Part shown: in pieces, positions 51,384-61,346 of the stretch
Layout: each line of letters begins with the position of its first letter
Position numbering within the stretch: the first letter of the stretch is position 1
Origin: Anaerolinea thermolimosa
GTDB lineage: Bacteria; Chloroflexota; Anaerolineae; Anaerolineales; Anaerolineaceae
Reading direction: 5' to 3'
DNA length: 64,000 nt
NCBI RefSeq assembly: GCF_001050195.2
Contig: NZ_DF967965.1
Location: forward strand, 212,245 to 276,244
Made by a program: the position numbers and the translations under genes
Notes under the pieces: generated by a model
Databases searched by the model: none
Seen by the model: only the letters and a program-made list of their open reading frames with translations
Told to the model about the DNA's origin: nothing

Positions 51384-54107
51384 ATGAATCACTGGTATCA
51401 GAAAACCATCCACGAAGTTGAACAAGAACTGGGCACTTCCATTGAAACGGGGCTCTCGCCTTCTGAAGCAGGCCAGAGGCTGGCGCGCTTTGGCCCCAAT
51501 GAGCTGATCGACCGCGGCGGAAAAAGCCCCTGGAAGATCCTTTTGGAACAGCTGACGGGGATTTTAACCATTGTGCTGATTGTTGCGGCGGTGATTTCGT
51601 ACTTTTTGGGCGATGTTAAGGATTTTCTGGTCATTCTGGCCATTGTGGTATTGAATACTTTGCTGGGGTTTTCTCAGGAGTATCGGGCTGAAAAAGCTCT
51701 CGCTGCGCTTAAAAAGATGGCCACACCGCATGTGAGAGTGCGGCGGGGCGGGCATGTGCACGAAATTTCGGCCCGCGACCTGGTGCCCGGAGATGTGGTG
51801 CTGCTGGAAGCCGGTTCGATCGTCCCTGCGGATGGGCGAATCGTGGAAAGTGTCAACCTGCGGATTCAAGAGGCGGTGCTTACGGGCGAATCGGAGCCGG
51901 TGGAAAAAACTACCGGGGCCATTTCTCGAGACAACCTCCCTGTGGGGGATCGGCGGAATTGTGGCTTCATGGGTACTCTGGTGACCTATGGGCGTGGTAC
52001 CCTGCTCATCACCTCCACCGGGATGCAAACCGAGCTGGGACGGATCGCCGAGTTAATCCAGGGGGTGACCCAGGAGCCCACCCCCATGCAGCGCCGCCTG
52101 GAACAACTGGCGCGTACGCTGGCCGTGGGGGCGCTGATCATTGTGGTGATTGTCTTTGTGCTGGGTTTTCTGCGCGGCGAGGAGCTCCGGCTGTTGTTCC
52201 TCACGGCGATCAGTATGGCGGTAGCCGCTGTGCCAGAGGGTCTGCCCACTGTGGTGACTATCGGGCTGGCACTGGGGGCACAGGCGATGCTTAAGCGGAA
52301 TGCCCTCATCCGCAAGCTTCCCGCGGTTGAAACCCTCGGTTCGGTGACCGTAATCTGTTCAGATAAGACGGGCACGCTGACCGAGAATCGTATGACCGTG
52401 ACCATTCTGGATGTGGCGAATCACCGATTGGATTTAAAAGAAGAGGTGCAGAACTTCAGCCCGCGCCTGCGTACTACCGAAGCCAACCCCGGATTGATTA
52501 AAAGCCGTGAGGTGGGACTGTTGCTGGCGGCGGGGGCGCTGTGCAATGATGCGCTCCTTGAGGAAGATGAACAGGAACCCGGAGTGTATCATTCGGTGGG
52601 TGACCCTACCGAAGGGGCGCTGGTGATTGCTGCGGCCCGCGCCGGTCTGTGGAAAAATGAACTGGAGGCTGCCCTGCCGCGCGTGGCAGAGTTGCCTTTT
52701 GACTCAGAACGTAAAAGGATGACCACAGTGCACAGGTGGCCGGCCCAGCCTGCCGGTTTAAGCCTTCTGGAGGCTGTGCCGGGAGCCGGTCAGCCGTTGA
52801 TTGCGTTTACCAAGGGGGCGGTGGACGGAATTCTGGAAATTTGCGACCGGGTGCTGGTGGATGGACAGGCCGTTGCGCTGGATGAAGCCTGGCGCGATCG
52901 GATTCGTCAGGCAAACAACGAGCTGGCCCAGAAAGGGATGCGTGTGCTGGGGGTGGCTTACCGGCTCAGTGAGCAGGCTGAAGTGCAGGAAAAAGGCCTG
53001 GTGTTCGTGGGCATGGTGGCCATGATCGACCCGGCACGACCGGAAGTCTATGATGCCGTGCGCACAGCTAAAACTGCGGGCGTTCGACCGATTATGATCA
53101 CCGGGGATCACCCGTTAACCGCCATTTCTATTGCGCGGGAGCTGGACATCACCCGTGATGACCGGGCGGTGACGGGGCAGGAACTCTCGGTGATGGATGA
53201 GGCGACCCTGCGGGAGGTGGTGAAGACGACCTCAGTGTTTGCAAGGGTCTCGCCGGAACATAAACTGCGCATTGTAGAAGCCTTGCAGGCCAATGGTGAA
53301 GTGGTGGCCATGACCGGTGATGGGGTGAATGATGCACCGGCGCTCAAACGGGCGGATATCGGGGTGGCCATGGGCATCACTGGCACAGATGTGACCAAAG
53401 AGGCCGCCCACATGGTGCTGCTGGACGACAACTTCGCTACCATCGTGGCCGCTGTGCGTGAAGGCCGACGGATTTACGACAATATCCGTAAGTTCATCAA
53501 ATATACCCTGGGTTCGAACATCGGCGAGATTGTAGTCATGCTGGTAGCGCCGTTCCTGGGTATGCCCCTGCCGCTTTTACCGCTGCAAATTTTATGGATC
53601 AACCTGGTGACCGATGGCCTGCCCGGTCTGGCGTTGACGGTGGAGAAAGCCGAGCGTAATGTCATGAAGCGCCCACCGTATCACCCCAGGGAAGGGGTAT
53701 TCAGCCGCGGGATGGGGCGATCAACTTTGCTCACGGGCTTCATTCTGGGAGGGGTCTCCATTGCAGTCGCGTACTGGGCCTGGATGACCGGGCAGGAAGC
53801 GTGGCGTACGATGGCCTTCACCACCCTCACGCTGACGCAAATGGGCAATGTGATGGCCTTACGCACGGGCAATGAATCGGTCTTCCGCTCGGGTCTTTTC
53901 TCGAACCGCTGGCTGATTGGAGCTGTGCTACTTACGGTGGGTCTGCAGGTGCTCGTGGTTTACCAGCCCTTCATGCAGGGAATTTTTGAAACCGAAGCCC
54001 TCACTCTGGAGCAGTTTGGAGTGACGGCGGCGGCCAGCCTGCTGGTGTTTGCCTTTGTGGAGCTGGAGAAAGCACTCTTCCGGCGGGCCGACATGCGCCA
54101 GCCTTGA
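51384..54107 (+). CDS. P-type cation-transporting ATPase (P2A Ca2+/Mn2+ type)
   Basis: The 907-residue pump has an N-terminal cation-ATPase domain, the actuator TGE loop ([10 protein letters not shown]), PEGLP in M4, phosphorylation motif [13 protein letters not shown] with D327, a nucleotide domain with [13 protein letters not shown], the hinge [22 protein letters not shown] and four C-terminal helices ([21 protein letters not shown]). This is the SERCA/PMR1 subgroup that moves Ca2+ and often Mn2+. Because its leader is a manganese-type riboswitch, Mn2+ export is the best guess. AAAGGTC before the ATG is a modest ribosome site. Confidence 0.92.
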   Translation: MNHWYQKTIHEVEQELGTSIETGLSPSEAGQRLARFGPNELIDRGGKSPWKILLEQLTGILTIVLIVAAVISYFLGDVKDFLVILAIVVLNTLLGFSQEYRAEKALAALKKMATPHVRVRRGGHVHEISARDLVPGDVVLLEAGSIVPADGRIVESVNLRIQEAVLTGESEPVEKTTGAISRDNLPVGDRRNCGFMGTLVTYGRGTLLITSTGMQTELGRIAELIQGVTQEPTPMQRRLEQLARTLAVGALIIVVIVFVLGFLRGEELRLLFLTAISMAVAAVPEGLPTVVTIGLALGAQAMLKRNALIRKLPAVETLGSVTVICSDKTGTLTENRMTVTILDVANHRLDLKEEVQNFSPRLRTTEANPGLIKSREVGLLLAAGALCNDALLEEDEQEPGVYHSVGDPTEGALVIAAARAGLWKNELEAALPRVAELPFDSERKRMTTVHRWPAQPAGLSLLEAVPGAGQPLIAFTKGAVDGILEICDRVLVDGQAVALDEAWRDRIRQANNELAQKGMRVLGVAYRLSEQAEVQEKGLVFVGMVAMIDPARPEVYDAVRTAKTAGVRPIMITGDHPLTAISIARELDITRDDRAVTGQELSVMDEATLREVVKTTSVFARVSPEHKLRIVEALQANGEVVAMTGDGVNDAPALKRADIGVAMGITGTDVTKEAAHMVLLDDNFATIVAAVREGRRIYDNIRKFIKYTLGSNIGEIVVMLVAPFLGMPLPLLPLQILWINLVTDGLPGLALTVEKAERNVMKRPPYHPREGVFSRGMGRSTLLTGFILGGVSIAVAYWAWMTGQEAWRTMAFTTLTLTQMGNVMALRTGNESVFRSGLFSNRWLIGAVLLTVGLQVLVVYQPFMQGIFETEALTLEQFGVTAAASLLVFAFVELEKALFRRADMRQP

Positions 54108-54151
54108 AGAAGGTGGAAGAATTGAGCCGGTGAAGCTGAAGCCGGGTGGTT

Positions 54152-54970
54152 TTAAAGATCGAGCAGTGTTTCACCCAGGGCCAGCGCATCCTCAATGAAT
54201 TCCAGAGTCTGGGCCAGGTCTCCGGGGTCTGCCGGGAGATGAACTTTGAGATACTGGTCGGGGCGTTCATTCCAGGCACGCTGGATCAAACCGGCCCAGC
54301 GAGGATCGAGGTTGGTCAAACCCCAGCGCACGCCAGCGGGTTTGGAATCAACCCTTCCTGTGTGCAGGGTGTGGAGCATGCGGCAGTAGCTTATCACGGC
54401 AAAGGGTTGGGCCCAGCGATTATTGATCTGGTACTGATGCGTGCGAATTTCCTGACCCCAGTCACGCATGGTATTGAACACTTCGCGGCGCAGGTCATCG
54501 GCTGAGACGGGATCGATCAGGGCCGTGGGGGGCGGCCCGGCGAGGGTGATGCCGCATTCACGCACCACCCAGCGCACCACGAGGGTGTTGTCGTGTGCCG
54601 AACGCACCAGTTCGCGGCTGCCATTGTCAATGTAGACGATGGGACGGCAGGATGGGTCGGGGCTTTTCAGCCATTCTCGCGGAAAATAAGAGCCTTCAAG
54701 GTGTTTGGCCCAGTAGGATTCGATCTCATAAATTTGCACATGCACATCCTGCAGGCGGGGAAGGAGCGTCTCCGGGAGGTCTTCTTCGACGACGAAGAGA
54801 AAATCGACGTCGCTGTTACGGTCCCAACCGCCGGTGGCAAAGGAACCCTGGAGGTATGCGGCAACCAAACGTTCACCCAGAACTTCTCTGACCGAAGTAA
54901 CCAGCTGGTGAAGAATGGCGTTAAGCTGAGGATCGGGGGTTGGTTGAGAAAGTGTCATTGAAAAATACAT
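54152..54970 (-). CDS. Nucleotidyltransferase of the aminoglycoside-adenylyltransferase type
   Basis: The product of about 272 residues has a Pol-beta-type nucleotidyltransferase motif GSFATGGWDRNSDVDFLFVV (GS...SDxD), followed by a helical C-terminal half with VISYCRMLHTLHTGRVDSKPAGVRWG, as in AadA/ANT(3'')-like enzymes and their DUF4111 relatives. It could adenylylate a small molecule such as an aminoglycoside, but resistance cannot be claimed. Starts at 54970 or 54958 are both possible; AAGG upstream favours 54970. It ends about 45 bases after the ATPase, on the opposite strand. Confidence 0.7.
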   Translation of the reverse strand: MYFSMTLSQPTPDPQLNAILHQLVTSVREVLGERLVAAYLQGSFATGGWDRNSDVDFLFVVEEDLPETLLPRLQDVHVQIYEIESYWAKHLEGSYFPREWLKSPDPSCRPIVYIDNGSRELVRSAHDNTLVVRWVVRECGITLAGPPPTALIDPVSADDLRREVFNTMRDWGQEIRTHQYQINNRWAQPFAVISYCRMLHTLHTGRVDSKPAGVRWGLTNLDPRWAGLIQRAWNERPDQYLKVHLPADPGDLAQTLEFIEDALALGETLLDL

Positions 54971-55070
54971 TCCAGCCTTAATAAGCAGATTCGTGCGGGG
55001 CAATTGTAACGCAATTGTGGCGAGAGCATTTTACCAATTTGCGGCTTGTGGGGTACACTTGAAGGCATCC

Positions 55071-55502
55071 ATGAAAGCGATGATCCGGCGCGGATTGCAA
55101 CGGGCAGGGCGGTTGCCTCTGAGCTTGAGGCAGGCAGTCAAGTTCGGGCTGGTGGGAGTGAGTAACACAGCCGTTGACTGGCTGGTTTACTTTCTTCTCA
55201 CGGCTGGTCTGCATGTGTGGATGATTCACCCTACCCTGGCGAAGGGAATCTCTTACAGCGCCGGGATACTGAACAGCTTTGTCTGGAACCGCAACTGGAC
55301 TTTTCGTTCTAAAAGCCGGGCGGCGGTGACTTTTTTCCCATTTTTAGCGGTGAATCTGATCGGCCTGGCCATCAATACCGGGTTGATGCAACTGGGACTG
55401 TTCGGTTTTGGCCTTCCTGAGGTGGTTTCGCTGGGGCTGGCTACGGCAGGTACCCTGGCCTGGAATTTTGTGTTCAGTAAATTTTTGATTTTCCGTTCCT
55501 GA
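55071..55502 (+). CDS. GtrA-family membrane protein
   Basis: A 143-residue protein with four membrane helices and the GtrA signature RQAVKFGLVGVSNTAVDWLVYFLL, then ISYSAGILNSFVWNRNWTF and AGTLAWNFVFSKFLIF. GtrA proteins take part in moving polyprenyl-linked sugars across the membrane for surface glycans. GAAGG lies seven bases before ATG 55071. No glycosyltransferase is adjacent; PopT (22877) and the rhamnose genes (38927-42350) are elsewhere in the window. Confidence 0.85.
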   Translation: MKAMIRRGLQRAGRLPLSLRQAVKFGLVGVSNTAVDWLVYFLLTAGLHVWMIHPTLAKGISYSAGILNSFVWNRNWTFRSKSRAAVTFFPFLAVNLIGLAINTGLMQLGLFGFGLPEVVSLGLATAGTLAWNFVFSKFLIFRS

Positions 55503-55516
55503 GGAGATGAAAGAAA

Positions 55517-55559
55517 CCGGGGGCTGGCCAGGCGCGTTGATGAGCTGACCAGCCCCCGG
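55517..55559. terminator. Hairpin between convergent GtrA and 612-residue protein genes
   Basis: An 11-bp stem CCGGGGGCTGG / CCAGCCCCCGG (55517-55527, 55549-55559). It lacks a long T-run on either strand. Confidence 0.6.
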
Positions 55560-55566
55560 TGTTGCT

Positions 55567-57405
55567 TTATGCAGGGGTGGTTTCGAGGCGGAATACGCGG
55601 TAGGAATGCGGTTTAAGCTTCAGGTCAATGGATTTCCAACCGGAGGGTTCTCGGCGCCAGTTCAAACGCGGTTCTCCGGTCAGCCTCTCGCCGCTGACCA
55701 GGTCTTGCAGGTGCGTGAATCGCTCCGGGACGAGTACACTGATCAGCTGATCTTCAGGCAGGAATGACTCGACGATAAAGGTGTCATTGTCATAAACGAA
55801 TAGAGCCACCTGAGACGGGCCTTCCAGCCGGAGGGGCAGGTCTTGGAGGAGGGTTTCCCGGATGCGGTTGAGCACCCCTGCCGGGAGATGATAAAGTTCT
55901 CCAAAAACATCGGGAATGGTCAGGACGTAGAGCGTCCCCCGGCCATAAGATGCGGAGTGGAAAAGGGGGTACCCGTTCACGCCGGTTAAGCCGGAAACTT
56001 CTTCCCAGGAATCGTTGGTCAGGTATTGAATCTGGGGAATAGTGACGGGTTGACTGGCCGTGTGAACTTGATTCCAACCGATTAAAAAGTCCTTGACGGT
56101 GGCTTTTCGGTCGGTTATTTCCAGTTCGACGATGTCTTCGATGCCCTTGCCCTGCAACGCACGTAGCAACCCCGAGGTGATGACGACTTTCTTCCCATCC
56201 ATCAACTGCTGTTTGATTTTCTCCACGATGGCGGGATCGTGCCGGGCGGATTCGGTGAGAAGGATGAGGTTGGCTTCTCTGGGAAAGTCCGGGACGATTT
56301 CAATGGGGATGCCCAGCATGCCCAGGTAGCTGTGGAGAAAATCCTCACCGGTGGAGTGGTAAGGTTTATAACAGGGGATGCCGCGCGGTTTACCCAGCTG
56401 CCCGAGGAAGGAATCCACCTTCTGGAAAACGTATCCGGCGGCCAGGGCGATGGTAGTTCCGGGCGCGATGGACCATGGCGAGGTCATTGCCGGACCCAGA
56501 GCCTCATCGAAATCGAAACTGGTTTGCTTCCCCTGCCAGGGGGCGCGGTCTGAGAGCTGAATGGGGCGCTGGAGCTGGAGAAAATCAAAGAGGGTGATTT
56601 CGGGGGCTTTGGCGAAGAGCGTAAGCCAGAGCTGTTCGGCGTACCGGTCGAGGGTGCGCATGCCACCGGTGTCGACCCAGCCGCCGGCATTGGCCCCGGG
56701 TTTGAGGTTCTCAAAGTATCGGAAGATCGAGTAACCGTGATAGGGCTGCAGATGCTGGTTCCCCAGGACGGCGTCGCGCGTTTCGGTGCCGGTATAAAGT
56801 TTATCGAAGAGCCGGGGTTCGGTTTCAAGGTTGAAGCCCAGCCCCTGAAAGTGTTCATACCAGTTGGGGTATTTGATAATCAGGGTGATGTTCGGGTTGG
56901 TTTTTCGAGCAGGGGCGATGATCAGTTCCCTGGCTGCTTCATCGAGCAGATCGAGGCGGAAGCGCGTCCAGCTTTTGGATCCTTTGGCGGCAATGCAGGA
57001 AGGGCATTTGCAATTGGTGAAGAAGAAGTCATCGAGGATCAATTCATCGAAGTGCCGGGCGGTAAATTCCACTACCTCTTTAAGCTTCTGACGATGCTCC
57101 GGGTTAGTATAGCAGTAGGTTTGAAAGCGATTGCGTTCATTGACGGTGATCGTAATGCCACCGGAGGTTTGAATCCCGCGCTCAGCGAAGAATTGTTTGG
57201 CTTTCACCAGGGTGTCTTCGTCCACTACGATCCAGTCGCGGTGGGTTTCCAGGTACACTTTATTGACCCGGACAAATCGGTTCATCACCTCAAAGCGTTC
57301 CCTGAGCCACTCCAGATCGCGCATCTGGAGCACTTCGTACACGCGTGCATAAATGGCCACGGAGAAATTCTGATATCGGTGCGGAACAGGGTTGGGGGTG
57401 GACAT
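55567..57405 (-). CDS. Uncharacterised 612-residue protein, glycoside-hydrolase-like TIM-barrel candidate
   Basis: I do not recognise a named family. The N-terminal half looks like a beta/alpha barrel: NFSVAIYARVYEVL, RFVRVNKVYLETHRDW, GIQTSGGITITVNE, then an acidic strand end FDELILDDFFFTNCKCPSC that could carry catalytic acids and contains a compact Cys cluster (CKCPSC). Later segments (ITLIIKYPNWYEHFQGLGF; ITLFDFLQL; YKPYHSTGEDFLHSYLGMLGIPIE) resemble sugar-active barrels with a glutamine-amidotransferase-like beta-galactosidase domain and a C-terminal beta sandwich (SYRVFRLE). There is no signal peptide. It is divergent from a BMP-type importer, so it may process what that importer brings in. 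Confidence 0.6.
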   Translation of the reverse strand: MSTPNPVPHRYQNFSVAIYARVYEVLQMRDLEWLRERFEVMNRFVRVNKVYLETHRDWIVVDEDTLVKAKQFFAERGIQTSGGITITVNERNRFQTYCYTNPEHRQKLKEVVEFTARHFDELILDDFFFTNCKCPSCIAAKGSKSWTRFRLDLLDEAARELIIAPARKTNPNITLIIKYPNWYEHFQGLGFNLETEPRLFDKLYTGTETRDAVLGNQHLQPYHGYSIFRYFENLKPGANAGGWVDTGGMRTLDRYAEQLWLTLFAKAPEITLFDFLQLQRPIQLSDRAPWQGKQTSFDFDEALGPAMTSPWSIAPGTTIALAAGYVFQKVDSFLGQLGKPRGIPCYKPYHSTGEDFLHSYLGMLGIPIEIVPDFPREANLILLTESARHDPAIVEKIKQQLMDGKKVVITSGLLRALQGKGIEDIVELEITDRKATVKDFLIGWNQVHTASQPVTIPQIQYLTNDSWEEVSGLTGVNGYPLFHSASYGRGTLYVLTIPDVFGELYHLPAGVLNRIRETLLQDLPLRLEGPSQVALFVYDNDTFIVESFLPEDQLISVLVPERFTHLQDLVSGERLTGEPRLNWRREPSGWKSIDLKLKPHSYRVFRLETTPA

Positions 57406-57529
57406 AGAAAAACCTCTTGAGATAATAAAGAAATGGAAGCCTCTTCATTATAGAACGAGAATAAAAATTGGCATTGAGTTGCCCGCGTCTCTAAAGAGAA
57501 GGGAGGAAAAATCATTACCCCAATGTGCC

Positions 57530-57558
57530 TTGACCGGCTCGAAAGGATTCTCTACAAT
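57530..57558 (+). promoter_or_regulatory. Promoter of the BMP-type ABC importer operon
   Basis: TTGACC (57530-57535), 17 nt, TACAAT (57553-57558). A leader of about 115 nt without an obvious riboswitch follows before ATG 57680. Confidence 0.75.
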
Positions 57559-57679
57559 AGGGCTGATTGGTCTGGGGGAGGGGAAAAGCATTTCGGAATG
57601 AATATCAGGCAGAGAACGAATCGGTGATTGGCGAATGTCACACCGCAGTAAAAACCAAAGAAGAAAAGAGGAGCGAGCA

Positions 57680-58699
57680 ATGATCAAAAAGTGGTTGAGA
57701 TGGATGTGCATGGGGGTGATTTTGAGCCTGGTGTTCTCTGCCTGTGCCCCCGCAGCTACTCCGACGCAGAGCAGTGGGCCGCAGAAGTTGAAAGTGTTTG
57801 GCGCTTTTGCCACACCCATCGAGGAACCCTGGGACGGGGTGATTCATCAGGCTTTAGTCAAAGCCCGGGATGCGGGGAAAATCGAGTATACCTACACCGA
57901 GGATATTGGCTATTCCGGGGATATGGAGCGCATTCTGCGTGAGGTGTGTGAGCAACAAAAACCCGACCTGATTATGGGGGATGCCTTTGGAAATGAGGAG
58001 GCCGTCAGGCGGGTGGCGATTGATTTCCCGGAGATTGCCTTTGCCTTTGGTTCGGGTTTCGGGCCGAGCGAACCGAATCTGGCGGTTTTCGATAACTGGA
58101 TTCATGAACCGGCCTACCTGCTGGGAATGCTGGCGGGTGGTCTCACCAGGAGCAATACCATCGGGGTGGTGGGAGGATACCCTGTGCCAGAGGTCAACCG
58201 CATTGTAAACGCATTTATTGCCGGGGCTAAAGAGACCAACCCGAAGGCGAAAGTTCTGGTGACGTTTATCAATAGCTGGTTTGACCCGGCCCAGGCCAAA
58301 GAAGCGGCCCTGGCCCAGGTGGATAGCGGGGCGGATGTGCTTTTTGCCGAGCGTTTCGGGGTGATCGAAGCCGCCAAAGAAAAGGGGGTATGGGCTTTCG
58401 GCAATATGAGTGACCAGAATGAACTGGCTCCTGATCTGGTGGTGAGCAGTGCGGTGTGGAACATGGAGCCTACGGTTGAATACCTTATCAAGCAGGTAGA
58501 GGCGGGCACCTTTACCGCGCAGGATTTAAAAGATTTCAGTATGATTGGCAAAGGAGGGGCTAGCCTGGCCCCATTCCATGCAACCGAGAGCAAGCTGCCC
58601 CCGGAGCTGGTAAGCAGGGTTAACGCCCGATTGGAAGAGATCAAAAAAGGAACCTTCCGCGTCGATATCGATGAAGCTCCGCCGGCGGCGGTGAATTAG
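57680..58699 (+). CDS. BMP-family ABC transporter substrate-binding lipoprotein
   Basis: From ATG 57680 the protein is 339 residues with a lipoprotein signal (WMCMGVILSLVFSACAP; lipobox FSAC). The BMP/Med-type fold includes KVFGAFATPIEEPWDGVIHQAL, DLIMGDAFGNEEAVRRVA, AYLLGMLAGGLTRSNTIGVVGGYPVPEVNR and SGADVLFAERFGVIEAAKEKG. These proteins bind nucleosides (BmpA, TmpC, NupN). GAGGAGCGAGCA precedes the ATG, and the longer frame from 57635 lacks a site. Four consecutive genes form the complete importer. Confidence 0.9.
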   Translation: MIKKWLRWMCMGVILSLVFSACAPAATPTQSSGPQKLKVFGAFATPIEEPWDGVIHQALVKARDAGKIEYTYTEDIGYSGDMERILREVCEQQKPDLIMGDAFGNEEAVRRVAIDFPEIAFAFGSGFGPSEPNLAVFDNWIHEPAYLLGMLAGGLTRSNTIGVVGGYPVPEVNRIVNAFIAGAKETNPKAKVLVTFINSWFDPAQAKEAALAQVDSGADVLFAERFGVIEAAKEKGVWAFGNMSDQNELAPDLVVSSAVWNMEPTVEYLIKQVEAGTFTAQDLKDFSMIGKGGASLAPFHATESKLPPELVSRVNARLEEIKKGTFRVDIDEAPPAAVN

Positions 58700-58779
58700 C
58701 CTTCGGGTTTGCTATTCCCGGGATTTTACTTGGCGCTGCTCCCCAGGGCTTTCGGGAGCAGCGCCCATGTGGAGTGTGC

Positions 58780-60297
58780 ATGTTTGCAGTTCAGATGCAG
58801 GGGATTGTGAAGCGGTTTGGTGGCCTGGTTGCCAACGACGGGATTGATTTTGAGCTTAAAGTGGGTGAAATCCATGCCTTGCTGGGTGAGAACGGCGCCG
58901 GGAAGACTACCTTGATGCGCATTTTATATGGATTGTACACTCCGGATGAGGGGGAAATTCTGATCGGTGGTAAACCGGTGCGGATTCACTCGCCGCGCGA
59001 TGCTATCCGTGCAGGAATTGGCATGGTGACTCAGCACTTCACCCTGGTGCCTACCCTGACCGTGGCAGAAAACATCACGCTCGGCGAAAGCGGGAGCCTG
59101 CTTGATCTACAGCAGATTGAGACCAAGGTGGAGGCCCTATCGGGGCGGCTGGGGATTCCGGTGAAGGCGGGTACGCCGGTGGGTCAGCTCTCGGTGGGGG
59201 AACAGCAACGGGTAGAAATCCTTAAGGCGCTCGCACGCCATGCCCGGGTGTTGATTCTGGATGAGCCTACGGCTGTGCTGGTGCCGCAGGAGGTGCAGGC
59301 GCTGTTTGAGGTGCTTGACCGTTTGCGCCGTGAGGGGATTTCGGTGGTCTTTATCAGCCATAAATTGCATGAGGTGATGACGGTCTGTGACCGTGTGACG
59401 GTTCTGCGCGATGGGCGCGCAGTGGGCACGGTAGAAAAGAGCCAGACCACCCCGTCTGAACTGGCCCGCCTGATGGTGGGACGCGAAACCTTCGGAGTAC
59501 ATCGTCAGGGAGAGCGTCCTTCTACCGGGGTGCTATTGCGGGTGGAGGGATTGAACGTCAAAAGCCGCAAAGGCGCGGTGGGGCTACACCATCTTTCTTT
59601 TGAGGTGCAGGCTGGTGAAGTACTTGGTGTGGCCGGGGTTTCGGGGAATGGCCAGGCGGAACTGGGAGAGGTGCTCTCGGGAATGCTCCAGCCTGAGTCG
59701 GGGCGCATCTGGGTGGGAACGCAGGAAGTGACTGGCGCTTCACCTGCCGAGCTTACCCGTGCCGGTGTGGGGCGAATCCCTGAAGACCGCCATGCCAGCC
59801 TGGTGGGTGAGTTGAGCGTGGCCGATAACCTGGTGCTTGACCAGCTGGAACATTTTTCCCGCCATGGCGTTCTGGATCGAAATGCCGTTCGCAGGAATGC
59901 AGAGCGGTTAATTGCAGAGTATCAAATCAAAGCATTGCCAGAAACACCCATTCGCACACTTTCGGGAGGAAATATGCAGAAGGTGCTTCTGGCGCGCAGT
60001 CTGTCGCGCAACCCGCTTGTGGTGATCGCATCACAACCCACGCGCGGCCTGGATGTGGGGGCAACAGATTACGTGCGCGGCAGGCTTCTTGAACAACGCG
60101 CCCGGGGTGCGGCGGTGCTGCTCATTTCAGAAGACCTGGATGAGATTTTCGCCCTGGCTGACCGTATCGCAGTACTGTTTGAGGGGAAACTGATGGGTAT
60201 TTTAAACACGCGTGAGGCGACAGTAGAGCAAATTGGTTTAATGATGGCAGGTACCCCGTTGAAAAGAAGCTCCGTCAAGGAGGCCGACCGTGGTTAA
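58780..60297 (+). CDS. Nucleoside/simple-sugar ABC transporter ATP-binding protein (two ABC domains)
   Basis: The 505-residue ATPase has two fused halves. The first is complete: Walker A GENGAGKTTL, signature LSVGEQQRVEILKAL, Walker B VLILDEPTAVL. The second is degenerate, as normal for this group: GVSGNGQAELGEVLSG instead of Walker A, signature LSGGNMQKVLLARSL and ASQPTRGLDV instead of Walker B. This matches NupO/YufO-type energisers of BMP importers. ATG 58780 follows GGAG; GTG 58774 is in the same frame. It overlaps the permease start by eight bases. Confidence 0.92.
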   Translation: MFAVQMQGIVKRFGGLVANDGIDFELKVGEIHALLGENGAGKTTLMRILYGLYTPDEGEILIGGKPVRIHSPRDAIRAGIGMVTQHFTLVPTLTVAENITLGESGSLLDLQQIETKVEALSGRLGIPVKAGTPVGQLSVGEQQRVEILKALARHARVLILDEPTAVLVPQEVQALFEVLDRLRREGISVVFISHKLHEVMTVCDRVTVLRDGRAVGTVEKSQTTPSELARLMVGRETFGVHRQGERPSTGVLLRVEGLNVKSRKGAVGLHHLSFEVQAGEVLGVAGVSGNGQAELGEVLSGMLQPESGRIWVGTQEVTGASPAELTRAGVGRIPEDRHASLVGELSVADNLVLDQLEHFSRHGVLDRNAVRRNAERLIAEYQIKALPETPIRTLSGGNMQKVLLARSLSRNPLVVIASQPTRGLDVGATDYVRGRLLEQRARGAAVLLISEDLDEIFALADRIAVLFEGKLMGILNTREATVEQIGLMMAGTPLKRSSVKEADRG

Positions 60298-61342
60298 ATT
60301 TCGCCTGGAACGGGTCAGTGCGCCGCTCTGGTTTCGACCGCTTATCCCGCTGATTGCTCTGTTGGTGACCTTCTTACTGACCACCCTGCTGGTGTTGTGG
60401 GCCGGGGCTGATCCGTTGAAGGTTTATTATTACTTCCTGATCGCCCCGTTATCTTCAAGAGTCGCTCTGATTGAGGTGTTGGTGAAATCCACCCCGCTTT
60501 TACTCACGGGGGCATCAGTGGCTTTTGCCTTTTCAGCAGGGTACTGGAACATTGGCGCAGAAGGACAACTGTACGCCGGGGCTATGGCCGGGGCTTGGCT
60601 TGGGATGTTTCTCGGAGGTGTTTCACCTGTAGCAGGCATTCCTCTGATGATGGCGGGGGGCTTTCTTGCTGGAGCGGTGTGGGCATTTGGCCCGGCGATC
60701 CTTAAAACGCGCCTGAATGTGGACGAAGTGGTAACCACGCTGTTGCTCAATTCGGTGATCCTCTTTCTTGTAAGCTACCTGCTCAATGGCCCATGGCGCA
60801 GTCCGGTTTCCATGTGGCCGCAAAGCCCGGAGATTGCTCAGGGGGCCCACTATTTTCGACTGCTACCCCGTGCACGGCTTCATTTTGGCTTTGTGGTGGG
60901 GTTGGCGGTGATTGTTATCGAGTGGTTTGTGCTTCAACATACCCCGCTGGGGCTGCGGATGCGGGCCGTGGGGTTGGGGAAGAAAGCTGCACAATTTGCC
61001 GGTTTAAATGTTAACCGCACGATGCTCGTTGCGGCGCTCATCAGCGGAGGGATCGCGGGGCTGGCCGGAGTGGGTGAAGTGGCCGGGATTCACTTTCATT
61101 TGATCGAGTCCATTTCGGATGGGCTGGGATACAGCGGGATTATTATCGCTACCCTGGGAGGGCTCCATCCCTTCGGGGTGGGGCTGGCGGCTTTCTTTAT
61201 CGGGTTGATCGATACTGGTGCGCAGAGCCTGAGCCGGGCGCTGGGGGTGCCCGTGTACCTGGGAACGGTGGTGCAGGCCATCCTTCTGCTGGTGACGCTG
61301 AGTCTGTTTGTCTTGCAAAACTACCGCTTGCGGAGGGCCTAG
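60290..61342 (+). CDS. Nucleoside/simple-sugar ABC transporter permease 1
   Basis: A 350-residue, multi-helix protein with the BPD_transp_2 pattern of NupP/YufP: LLTGASVAFAFSAGYWNIGAEGQLYAGAM near residues 68-95, LNVDEVVTTLLLNSVILFLVSYLL in the middle and GYSGIIIATLGGLHPFGVGLAAFF near the end. It begins with GTG at 60290, preceded by AAGGAGG, inside the end of the ATPase gene. It pairs with the next permease as a heterodimer. Confidence 0.9.
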   Translation: MVKFRLERVSAPLWFRPLIPLIALLVTFLLTTLLVLWAGADPLKVYYYFLIAPLSSRVALIEVLVKSTPLLLTGASVAFAFSAGYWNIGAEGQLYAGAMAGAWLGMFLGGVSPVAGIPLMMAGGFLAGAVWAFGPAILKTRLNVDEVVTTLLLNSVILFLVSYLLNGPWRSPVSMWPQSPEIAQGAHYFRLLPRARLHFGFVVGLAVIVIEWFVLQHTPLGLRMRAVGLGKKAAQFAGLNVNRTMLVAALISGGIAGLAGVGEVAGIHFHLIESISDGLGYSGIIIATLGGLHPFGVGLAAFFIGLIDTGAQSLSRALGVPVYLGTVVQAILLLVTLSLFVLQNYRLRRA

Positions 61343-61346
61343 ACCC

